A DNA stretch of 64,000 nt from CAYPTY01 sp964413935 (lineage in GTDB: Bacteria > Bacteroidota > Rhodothermia > Balneolales > Balneolaceae): contig CAYPTY010000005.1 of the NCBI GenBank assembly GCA_964413935.1, positions 62,001 to 126,000 on the forward strand. Reading direction: 5' to 3'. The notes beneath the pieces were generated by a model. The model saw only the letters and a program-made list of their open reading frames with translations. It was not told the DNA's origin and did not search any database. The first letter of the stretch is position 1; the number at the start of each line of letters is the position of its first letter. Made by a program: the position numbers and the translations under genes. This document shows, one piece after another, positions 54,071-61,214 of the stretch.

Positions 54071-54436
54071 TCAGGAAGAGACGGGGGCGGGTGGTGCTCG
54101 CTCGCTGGTAGAAAAAAGGACACTCTGAGGTGTGTATAAGTAGTGTCCCGGAGATAGCTTACCGTGATCAACGGGGTAGATGTTAATCTTTAACTCTGTG
54201 GTATGATTTTGGTGGGTCAGAAACTGGCAGTAAACACAGATGCTTTCATCATCTTCAATATCTGAGTGCAGATCTTCACTAAAACTCAGGGTATCGATGA
54301 ATACACTTTGAGATTCTTCCTGTATTGAAGAGTGAGCGTGGAATACAGAAATCCACATCGTTGATGTAAGATACACCAACAGCAGAGCTACAAAGCCTAT
54401 TTTCCTAACTGATTTCACAATTTTAAAACTAAACAT
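54071..54436 (-). CDS. DUF2946-like small protein, candidate metal-linked
   Basis: A 121-residue protein from ATG 54436 (MFSFKIVKSVRKIGF). One hydrophobic segment (about 14-31) acts as a signal or membrane anchor. The exported part has the metal-ligand-like residues FHAHSS, an acidic stretch and CVYC, then a histidine-containing QFLTHQNHT, and it ends RAPPAP. This arrangement recalls DUF2946 proteins near copper genes, but similarity is weak. An earlier start at 54484 would lie almost at the terminator (54483-54519), so I prefer 54436. It is the first gene before the TonB receptor (66-base gap). A 5-bp CCGGT/ACCGG hairpin lies in that gap. Confidence 0.6.
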   Translation of the reverse strand: MFSFKIVKSVRKIGFVALLLVYLTSTMWISVFHAHSSIQEESQSVFIDTLSFSEDLHSDIEDDESICVYCQFLTHQNHTTELKINIYPVDHGKLSPGHYLYTPQSVLFSTSERAPPAPVSS

Positions 54437-54482
54437 AATTCCACAATTAATTAATAAATACTTGTAAAGGGCGGAATCGTTC

Positions 54483-54519
54483 AAAAAAAAAACCCCAAAG
54501 CGGTCAGCTTCAGGGTTTT
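54483..54519 (-). terminator. Attenuator-like intrinsic terminator ahead of the metal-uptake operon
   Basis: The minus-strand RNA folds 13 base pairs (54507-54519 with 54489-54501, two wobble pairs, loop UGACC), and ten U follow (54492-54483). No minus-strand gene lies to its right, since ogt is divergent at 54775. It therefore ends only a short transcript begun inside 54520-54774, or works as a gate before the gene at 54436. Confidence 0.85.
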
Positions 54520-54536
54520 GCTTTAGGTTTCAGCAT
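54510..54536 (-). CDS. Possible eight-codon leader peptide
   Basis: ATG at 54536-54534 gives M-L-K-P-K-A-K-P and stops at TGA 54512-54510, which lies inside the 5' arm of the terminator stem. A frame alternating Lys and Pro just before an attenuator is a classic layout, but no ribosome-binding site is seen and it is short enough to arise by chance. It may be leaderless if transcription starts near 54542. Confidence 0.3.
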   Translation of the reverse strand: MLKPKAKP

Positions 54537-54548
54537 ATAATTTGTGAA

Positions 54549-54566
54549 ATTATACTCGTGACGAGT
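54549..54566 (-). promoter_or_regulatory. Candidate promoter -10 box with overlapping 13-bp palindromic operator
   Basis: The minus strand has TATAAT (54554-54549). The palindrome ACTCGTCACGAGT (54566-54554) directly precedes it and shares one base. A possible -35 TTAGTT lies 17 bases upstream of the -10 box. A repressor bound there would block the polymerase. The perfect -10 fits sigma-70 of proteobacterial type, but Bacteroidota-group consensus promoters differ. Confidence 0.5.
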
Positions 54567-54774
54567 TGACTAACTAACTAAGTTGGGTACTGTCACATCC
54601 TAAAGAGAACAAGTATCTTTTTTTGTTACAGTCGGGTATAAAATTTTTTTCTTTTATTTTTATCATCACTAAACATAATATTATCATTAGCTTACCGTTC
54701 TCTCCTGATTAACTTTACAATGAATAAGATCATATTCTTCCCATTTTTTTATCAATCCGAAATCAAATCTGTTC

Positions 54775-55248
54775 ATGCCTGAAATAGATCTGCTTGAATA
54801 TTCCTCACCGGTAGGAATATTATCGATACGGCATTCGGATGGCTTCATTTCCGAACTGAAATTTTCAGAAGAACAAAGGCATCAGGTTTCTTTACCACGT
54901 AACGCCTTTGAAGAGTTAATCTACTCTGAACTGGACGATTATTTCGAAGGAAAACGATCCGGTTTCTCCATCCCGCTAAAAGCAGCTGGAACTGATTTTG
55001 AGCAAAGGGTTTGGGAGGTTGTACAGAATATTCCCTTTGGACAGACGATGAGTTACTCTGCAGTGGCATCGGAGTTAGGTGATCCCAACTCAGTGCGTGC
55101 TGTTGGAAGAGCCAATGGCAGAAATCCCATTCCGGTACTGATTCCATGTCATCGGGTAATCGGAGCCAATCAAAAACTTACAGGATACTCTGGTGGGATA
55201 GGCAGGAAAGAGTGGTTGCTTCGGCATGAAGGGGCCTTGCTCATCTAA
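54775..55248 (+). CDS. ogt: Methylated-DNA--protein-cysteine methyltransferase (Ogt/MGMT type)
   Basis: A 157-residue suicide repair enzyme that moves an alkyl group from O6-alkylguanine to its own cysteine, C125, in IPCHRVIG. The DNA-binding helix-turn-helix region with the arginine-finger-like residue is AVASELGDPNSVRAVGRANGRNPIP. The N-terminal ribonuclease-like domain is short (1-60), as in Ogt. It has no Ada-type metal-binding domain. A single gene divergent from the metal-uptake operon; the next gene starts 65 bases on. Confidence 0.95.
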   Translation: MPEIDLLEYSSPVGILSIRHSDGFISELKFSEEQRHQVSLPRNAFEELIYSELDDYFEGKRSGFSIPLKAAGTDFEQRVWEVVQNIPFGQTMSYSAVASELGDPNSVRAVGRANGRNPIPVLIPCHRVIGANQKLTGYSGGIGRKEWLLRHEGALLI

Positions 55249-55313
55249 CAGTTTTTTACTGCTTTGGTGATCAGCATTTACTACTTTCAGGCTTTCCGTA
55301 ACCTATCTATCCT

Positions 55314-56900
55314 ATGAAGAAATTTATTTTAACTCTGTTCCTGTCCGTTATAGCCGGATTTTCTGTATCTGCCCAAATGAGCGACGCTCCGGACCGCAGT
55401 GAAGGCGAAGGGCCTTTTGGCCGACTCATTATTCGCGGGGTAACCATGATTGATGGAACAGGATCTCCGGCTGCCGGCCCTGTGGATATTGTGATTGAAG
55501 GAAATCGTATCGCACGTATTCAAAACGTGGGTTATCCCGGACTTCCCATCCGGGAAAACCGGCGTCCCAAAGCCGGTGAAAATGACAAGGTTATTGAGGC
55601 GGAAGGCATGTATGTATTACCCGGCTTCATCGACATGCACGCGCATACCGGTGGCGGCGCGCAGGGAACCACACCTGAATATGTGTACAAACTCTGGCTG
55701 GCCCACGGCATTACCACCATCCGGGAACCGGGAAGTTTTAATGGAATTGACTGGACACTGCGGCATAAAGAGCGTTCAGCCAAAAATGAAATCACGGCGC
55801 CCCGTATTGTATCTTATGTGGGATTCGGGAATGGCTCTGATGGTCCCATCACTACCGGCGATCAGGCCCGGAAGTGGGTGCAGGATCTGAAGAAAAAAGG
55901 CGGGGATGGCATCAAATTCTTCGGGGCAAATCCTGAAGTATACTCAGCGGCGCTGAATGAAGCCGAAAAACTGGGACTTGGATCCATGGCTCATCATGCG
56001 CAGACACGTGTGGTCTATAACAATGTGGTTGGTTCAGCCCGGCTTGGGCTCAAAGGTATGACTCACTGGTATGGTTTGCCCGAGGCCCTCTTCACGGATA
56101 AAGTGATACAGGACTATCCCCTGGATTACAATTACAGTGATGAACAACATCGTTTTGAGGAAGCCGGAAAGCTATGGGAGCAAGCGGCAGCGCCCGGCTC
56201 GGACAAATGGAATGAAGTGATGGAAGAACTCCTCTCCTACAACTTCGAAATCAACCCGACCTTTACCATTTATGAAGCCTCCCGTGATTTGATGGCCCAA
56301 CGACGGGCCGACTGGCATGAACAATATACCCTGCCCTCTCTCTGGCGCTTTTATGAGCCCAACCGCATTTCTCATGGCTCTTACTGGTTCGACTGGGGAA
56401 CCGAGCAGGAAGTGGCTTGGAAGCGTAATTATCGCATCTGGATGCAGTTTGTGAACGAATACAAAAACCGCGGCGGACTAGTAACCTTAGGATCGGATGC
56501 CGGTTACATCTACAAATTATATGGCTTCGCTTACATTCAGGAAATGGAGTTATTCAGGGAAGCCGGCTTCCATCCCCTGGAAATATTCCGTTCGGCTTCA
56601 CTGGAGGCAGCAAAAGTGCTTGGAATGGATGATGAACTCGGTACCATAGAAGTGGGCAAACTGGCCGACCTGGTCATTGTCTCCGAAAATCCCCAGGCAA
56701 ACCTGAAAGTGCTTTACGGTACCGGTGCCATTCGGGTGAATGAAAATAACGAAGCCGTTCGGGTTGGCGGTGTGCAATACACCATCAAAGACGGCATTGT
56801 TTTCGATGCTAAAGAATTGCTAAAAGACGTTGAAGAAATGGTAAAGGCCGCAAAACAGGCTGAAAACTTTAAAATTACGCAACCCGGATCGGATTACTGA
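55314..56900 (+). CDS. Secreted amidohydrolase family protein
   Basis: A 528-residue hydrolase with a signal peptide (MKKFILTLFLSVIAGFSVSA, cut after AQ). The N-terminal composite-domain strand GRLIIRGVTMIDGTG is followed by the metal-binding DMHAH (H109, H111), HAITTI-type segment LAHGITTIREPGS, the second-site histidines in MAHHAQTR and KGMTHWYG, and the acid in TLGSDAGY. The C-terminal ends LGTIEVGKLADLVIVSENP, typical of imidazolonepropionase-like proteins. The substrate is unknown; secreted relatives cleave peptides, prolidase-like bonds or cyclic amides. It is followed after 2 bases by a small barrel-like gene. Confidence 0.85.
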   Translation: MKKFILTLFLSVIAGFSVSAQMSDAPDRSEGEGPFGRLIIRGVTMIDGTGSPAAGPVDIVIEGNRIARIQNVGYPGLPIRENRRPKAGENDKVIEAEGMYVLPGFIDMHAHTGGGAQGTTPEYVYKLWLAHGITTIREPGSFNGIDWTLRHKERSAKNEITAPRIVSYVGFGNGSDGPITTGDQARKWVQDLKKKGGDGIKFFGANPEVYSAALNEAEKLGLGSMAHHAQTRVVYNNVVGSARLGLKGMTHWYGLPEALFTDKVIQDYPLDYNYSDEQHRFEEAGKLWEQAAAPGSDKWNEVMEELLSYNFEINPTFTIYEASRDLMAQRRADWHEQYTLPSLWRFYEPNRISHGSYWFDWGTEQEVAWKRNYRIWMQFVNEYKNRGGLVTLGSDAGYIYKLYGFAYIQEMELFREAGFHPLEIFRSASLEAAKVLGMDDELGTIEVGKLADLVIVSENPQANLKVLYGTGAIRVNENNEAVRVGGVQYTIKDGIVFDAKELLKDVEEMVKAAKQAENFKITQPGSDY

Positions 56901-56902
56901 TC

Positions 56903-57376
56903 ATGAAGCCCACTTATTTTTTTTTACTGCTTACTTTTCTGATGTTATTTACCGCTAGCACCCAGGCCCAGAATCAGGGTTTTGGGTTTGGTGGCATGGT
57001 GGGAACACCTGACGGACTAAGCATACGAAAACAGGTTGGCCAGAATGCTGCCTTTCAGGGTGCAGCTTCCTTCAACCTGACCGAAAACTTCAGCACCCTG
57101 TATCTACATGGGGATCTGGTTTGGGAACTAACTGAGAATTTGGGCGAGCTGGAGGCAGGCCGACTGGTTCCCTATGCTGGCGTTGGGGCAAAAATGATAT
57201 TCAGGGACGACATCGACAATGTATTCGGTGCCCGTTTTCCAGTCGGAATACTTTATGACTACGAACAGCATGTTGATGTATTCATCGAAACAGTTCCCTT
57301 TCTGGACCTGGAACCGACTGTTCGTATTTCCATTGCCGGTGCAGTCGGCTTCAGGGTATACCTGAATAGCAATTAA
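56903..57376 (+). CDS. Small exported, barrel-like protein of unknown function
   Basis: A 157-residue protein with a signal peptide ending STQAQ. The mature part shows alternating strands such as GFGFGGMVGTPDGLSI, AAFQGAASFNLT, TLYLHGDLVWEL, RLVPYAGVGAKMIF, RFPVGILYDY and RISIAGAVGFRVYL. That is typical of a small outer-membrane beta-barrel of about eight strands, although the end (NSN) is not an aromatic. No family recognised. It lies 2 bases after the amidohydrolase and 37 before the PepSY-type gene, so the three form a plus-strand unit. Confidence 0.65.
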   Translation: MKPTYFFLLLTFLMLFTASTQAQNQGFGFGGMVGTPDGLSIRKQVGQNAAFQGAASFNLTENFSTLYLHGDLVWELTENLGELEAGRLVPYAGVGAKMIFRDDIDNVFGARFPVGILYDYEQHVDVFIETVPFLDLEPTVRISIAGAVGFRVYLNSN

Positions 57377-57413
57377 TACGATCAACACACGAATCTCACA
57401 CCCTTCTGACTGA

Positions 57414-57965
57414 ATGAAATGGAATCTGATTCGCGGTTCGCGCAAGGTGCACCGCTATGGGGCTATCATCATAGCCCTTCCTTTTCTTATTGTGATTGCC
57501 TCCGGAATTATCTTGCAGCTAAAGAAGGATGTAGCCTGGATTCAGCCTGAAAGTATGCGGGGGAGCTCAACCGAGCTGAACATCAGCTTTGACTCTCTGC
57601 TTGCCGCAGCCACAGCAGTTCCAGAAGCAGAAATCAGCAGCTGGGATGATGTGGACCGCATCGACGTACGCCCGGATAAAGGCATGGCCAAAATACGAGC
57701 CAATAATCGCTGGGAAATTCAGGTGGATACCAAAACCGGCGACATCCTGCAGGTGGAGTACCGGCGCTCCGATCTCATTGAATCCATTCATGACGGTTCC
57801 TGGTTTTTCGATGCAGCCAAATACTGGATCTTCCTGCCATCCGGCATTATTGTTCTCATTCTATGGATCTCCGGGATGTATCTCTGGTTTCTGCCTAAAA
57901 TCCACAAGAGACGCAATCGTCTTTGGAGAGAAGCCCTGCTTGAAGAAAGTGAGATGTCCGAGTAA
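57414..57965 (+). CDS. PepSY-associated TM helix protein
   Basis: A 183-residue membrane protein. An N-terminal helix (about 15-36, with HRYGAIIIALPFLIVIASGI) is followed by a periplasmic PepSY-like domain (about 45-130, RWEIQVDTKTGDILQVEYRR) and a second helix (about 140-163, YWIFLPSGIIVLILWISGMY). These features match the PepSY-associated TM proteins, some of which reduce iron or assist with redox partners. The conserved histidine in the N-terminal segment (KVHRYGA) is there. It closes the run with the amidohydrolase and faces the terminator at 57964-57998. Confidence 0.8.
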   Translation: MKWNLIRGSRKVHRYGAIIIALPFLIVIASGIILQLKKDVAWIQPESMRGSSTELNISFDSLLAAATAVPEAEISSWDDVDRIDVRPDKGMAKIRANNRWEIQVDTKTGDILQVEYRRSDLIESIHDGSWFFDAAKYWIFLPSGIIVLILWISGMYLWFLPKIHKRRNRLWREALLEESEMSE

Positions 57966-57998
57966 AAAAAAGCCCTGACCGCATTGCAACCAGGGCTT
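57964..57998 (-). terminator. Intrinsic terminator between PepSY and tricorn genes, probably bidirectional
   Basis: Stem AGCCCTG / CAGGGCT (57971-57977 with 57991-57997) is flanked on the minus side by eight T, which ends the tricorn gene. The plus side is followed by AATATTATTT, so it may also weakly stop the PepSY gene. Confidence 0.88.
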
Positions 57999-58024
57999 AA
58001 TATTATTTCTTAATAGCTGATGGA

Positions 58025-61000
58025 TTAGATATCCTTCAGCAGTTCTTCGACCGCACGTTTCAGCTGAGGGTCTTCGCCTTTGGCTTTACTGTCGGGTTCA
58101 TTATCCACGATAATGTCCGGAACAGCCGGGCCATGCTCCATATTCTCCCCGGTAGCTTTCACAAACCAGCCCCGGAATGGCATGCGCACAAAGGAGCCAT
58201 CAATCAAACCAGCTCCTCCGGTTGAAATCACAGCCCCAAAAGTAGGTTTGCCCACCAGTTTACCGATGCCCACATTCTTGAAAGCATGAGAGAAAATCTC
58301 CGCATTAGAGTAGGAAGTCTCATTGCACATAGCAATGGAAGGCTTGTACCAGGCCGCCAGCGGCAGTCGGCTTAGCGGATAATACTCCCGGAATTCAGGA
58401 TGCTGATCCAGGCTCTCAGCTGCACCTCTTGGCACGGTATAAGCATGCTGAGTCACATTCAGGACGGCCATCAACAGATCCGTGGTGCTACCGCCACCGT
58501 TCCAGCGCACATCAATCACGATTCCATCCTTGCCGAATCCGGATGCTTTCAGTTCACGCTCAAATCGCTCAAAACTGCTGAAATTCATGGCCCGGATGTG
58601 GATGTAACCCAGCTTTCCATCCGAGTATTCGTCAACCAGTTTCTTGCGAGAAGCAACATATTCTTCATAGAGCTCGGTACTAAGTGAGCGTTCAGGCTGA
58701 ATCACCACTTCCCGTTCCCTTCCCCGGGAATCTTCCACAGTAAGTAACACCTGTTCGCCATCGGTATTCACCAGGCTAGAATAATAGTTCATGTTGCTGT
58801 TAATCGGTGTTCCGTTTATGGAAGATATTAGATCACCCACATTCAGCCTGCTTTTCTCACGATCGGCCGGGGAGCCCATCACCACGCGGGTAACACGAAC
58901 TCCATTTTCTTCGGGAACTACTTCAACCCCGATTAAACCGGTACGCTCCTGCTGGGTTTCTTCTGGATTATCACCTCCACGAAGTCCCATATGACTGGCA
59001 TTCAGCTGTCCCAGCATCCAGTTCATCATGAATACAAAGTCCTGCCGGGTGGATGCTTTCATCGCCCAGGGCTTGTATTTCTCTTTGAGTGCATTCCAGT
59101 CGCGGCCGTGGAAATCCGGATCATAAAATCCCTTATCCAGTTCTCTCCAGCCTTCCTCAAAGATCTGTTCTCTTTCCATTTCATGATCCACTTTGAGTTC
59201 CGCGCGGAATGGAATGTTGGTCAGTTTTCCGGATGAAGGATCCAGCAGAGTTACTCTGCCACTTTTGGTCCCAATTAATGATTTTCCGTCGTGAGTCAGT
59301 CTAAGGCTACCGATGTTCTGCCCACCTTTGGTAACCTGCTTCAGTTCTGAGCGGTCATATTTGATACTGTAAATATCGGAACCACTTACATCGGGATCGG
59401 ATGAGGAGAAGTAGAAGGTTTCTCCATCCTCTGAAATCACCAGGTTAAACTCATTGCCCGGCAGAAAGGTAAGCTGATACAGACGCTCATGGATGTTCTC
59501 AAAGTCGATCTGTACTTCGTCGCTCTCTTCCGTTTCTTCCTCTTCGAAATAATAACCTTCTTCCCTTTCGAGCTGGGTTTTCTCATAATCTTCCTGCTTC
59601 AGCCATACAAACCAGACATCATAATCCTGATTATTGCGGTTGCTGAGGAAGCCCAGCTTGGATCCATCTTTACTCCACACCGGTGAGGTATCGCCTTTGG
59701 GATGCATGCTCACATTTACCGATTCCATGCTGTTGTCGGCCGCGTGGATATAAATCTCATTATCGAAATTGAGGTCGGCCAGGGAATAAGCCAGCCATTT
59801 GCTGTCCGGGCTCCAGCTGATGCCACCGGGTGTATCCCAGCCGTCCAGCAGGGTTTTAGAATTGCGCAGACGCCCGTTCTCATCGATATCGGCTGTAATC
59901 AGTTTGCCCCGCCCTACCACATAGGCAATTTTGCTGCGATCGGGGGAAAGCACGAAATACATTTCGTCCTCTTCGGTGTCCGTCAAACGGATGACCTCAT
60001 GCTTCAGTGATTTGAAAATATTTGTTTTGTTCGGATCGGAAGAGCGAGCCATAAACAGATCATACTGACCGTCACGGTCTGAGGTAAAAATTATGGTTGA
60101 ATCATTGATCCAGGCTGCATTGCGGTCTCTCCAGTTATGCTCAGACAGATTAACCGTACGGTTTTTGTCTTTGTCGTTTTCCGTCACAAAAACTTCGCCC
60201 CTGATGGTCATTGCCAGCAGCTCACCGTTGGGTGAAAGCTCAAAATCTGACACGTTGTTGGTGTAGGTCATGTACTCCACCTGATCAAAGCGCTGATCCG
60301 CGGAAATATCCAGATTTACCTTCTGCAGGCCTGAACCATCCGTGCTGATGGTGTAGAGGTTGGTATCCCGTTCGAATACGATGGTGGAATTATCGGCGCT
60401 CACATCCATATGACGGATTCCCTCATCCTCGAAGCTGGTCAGGGCTACGGGTTCACCGGTGGCTTTACCGGAAGCAGTCATCATTTGCTTGTAGATATTG
60501 TATCGTCCGCTGCGGGCACTGATGAAATACAGCGTAGTGTCATTTCCCCAAACCGGCATAAAGTCCTGAATGGAGTTGTCGGTAATCTCGGTGTAGGTTC
60601 CGGTTTGGGTATCATAAATCCAGATATCGCGGTCAGCCGGACCATCATACGCTTCTCTGGAGATACGGCAGTTCCCACGGGTATGAGCGATAAAACGGCC
60701 GTTTGGAGATACATTCGGGTTGTTACCGAAGGAATCCAGTAATCGGCTGGGTGTGCCTCCTGTTGCCGGAACATGATGGATTTCTGCATCCCGCTCAACC
60801 TGACGGAAGAGGCGGAATGTTTCGAAAAGCAGCCTGCCATCCGGTGACCAGTCGCTGAGTTGATCACCCGCTGAATGCCAGGTGATGCGCTGCGGAACAC
60901 CTCCATCGGCATCCACCACATACAGATCGGCATTGCCAAAACGGTCGCCGCTGAAAGCGATATGAGAGCCGTCAGGGCTCCATTTCGGTGCTTCTTCATA

Positions 61001-61192
61001 AGCTTCATGTATAGTCAGCCTTTTGGCATTGGAACCGTCGGTATCGGCGGTCCAGATATCACCCTGATAGGAGAAGGTGATTTTAGCTGCATCCGGACTG
61101 ATAGCCGGATGGCGCGGCAGTAAGCCGTCGTTCTGTGCAAAACCAGGCTGACTGCTTAAGACAGCCAGCAAAAGGAAGATTGTGATTCTCAT
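58025..61192 (-). CDS. Tricorn-type protease (S41 family, secreted)
   Basis: A 1055-residue protease. Signal peptide to about FAQ20. Six- and seven-bladed TolB-type propellers occupy about 25-680, with repeats such as KWSPDGSHIAFSG, LSPNGELLAMT and SWSPDSKWLAYS. A PDZ domain follows (about 750-830; SRLNVGDLISSINGTPI) and the S41 core. The nucleophile is probably S962 in SYSNAEIFSHAF, with H in NASHMGLRG and E1016 or E1019 in GENMEHG; the positions parallel the archaeal tricorn tetrad. Secreted bacterial versions cut peptides to short fragments. It starts 22 bases after the M14 gene. Confidence 0.92.
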   Translation of the reverse strand: MRITIFLLLAVLSSQPGFAQNDGLLPRHPAISPDAAKITFSYQGDIWTADTDGSNAKRLTIHEAYEEAPKWSPDGSHIAFSGDRFGNADLYVVDADGGVPQRITWHSAGDQLSDWSPDGRLLFETFRLFRQVERDAEIHHVPATGGTPSRLLDSFGNNPNVSPNGRFIAHTRGNCRISREAYDGPADRDIWIYDTQTGTYTEITDNSIQDFMPVWGNDTTLYFISARSGRYNIYKQMMTASGKATGEPVALTSFEDEGIRHMDVSADNSTIVFERDTNLYTISTDGSGLQKVNLDISADQRFDQVEYMTYTNNVSDFELSPNGELLAMTIRGEVFVTENDKDKNRTVNLSEHNWRDRNAAWINDSTIIFTSDRDGQYDLFMARSSDPNKTNIFKSLKHEVIRLTDTEEDEMYFVLSPDRSKIAYVVGRGKLITADIDENGRLRNSKTLLDGWDTPGGISWSPDSKWLAYSLADLNFDNEIYIHAADNSMESVNVSMHPKGDTSPVWSKDGSKLGFLSNRNNQDYDVWFVWLKQEDYEKTQLEREEGYYFEEEETEESDEVQIDFENIHERLYQLTFLPGNEFNLVISEDGETFYFSSSDPDVSGSDIYSIKYDRSELKQVTKGGQNIGSLRLTHDGKSLIGTKSGRVTLLDPSSGKLTNIPFRAELKVDHEMEREQIFEEGWRELDKGFYDPDFHGRDWNALKEKYKPWAMKASTRQDFVFMMNWMLGQLNASHMGLRGGDNPEETQQERTGLIGVEVVPEENGVRVTRVVMGSPADREKSRLNVGDLISSINGTPINSNMNYYSSLVNTDGEQVLLTVEDSRGREREVVIQPERSLSTELYEEYVASRKKLVDEYSDGKLGYIHIRAMNFSSFERFERELKASGFGKDGIVIDVRWNGGGSTTDLLMAVLNVTQHAYTVPRGAAESLDQHPEFREYYPLSRLPLAAWYKPSIAMCNETSYSNAEIFSHAFKNVGIGKLVGKPTFGAVISTGGAGLIDGSFVRMPFRGWFVKATGENMEHGPAVPDIIVDNEPDSKAKGEDPQLKRAVEELLKDI

Positions 61193-61214
61193 AACTCTTT
61201 GATTTAATTATTGA

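Larger units (their letters stand above)
54437..54774. other. Divergent intergenic region between DUF2946-like gene and ogt
   Basis: A 338-base AT-rich region. It holds, on the minus strand, a candidate -10 box (54549-54554) overlapped by a 13-bp palindrome, an eight-codon leader frame and an intrinsic terminator (54483-54519). The part nearer ogt (54600-54774) shows no clear promoter, but has a 20-codon open frame from ATG 54720 to 54782 overlapping the ogt start; it is probably chance. Confidence 0.6.

Noticed and set aside
54437..54774. Cobalamin or TPP riboswitch ahead of the TonB operon
   Set aside because: I looked for the B12-box and TPP core motifs on the minus strand and did not see them.
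54720..54782. 20-codon open frame overlapping the ogt start
   Set aside because: No ribosome site, no family pattern and AT-rich composition; chance is the simplest explanation.
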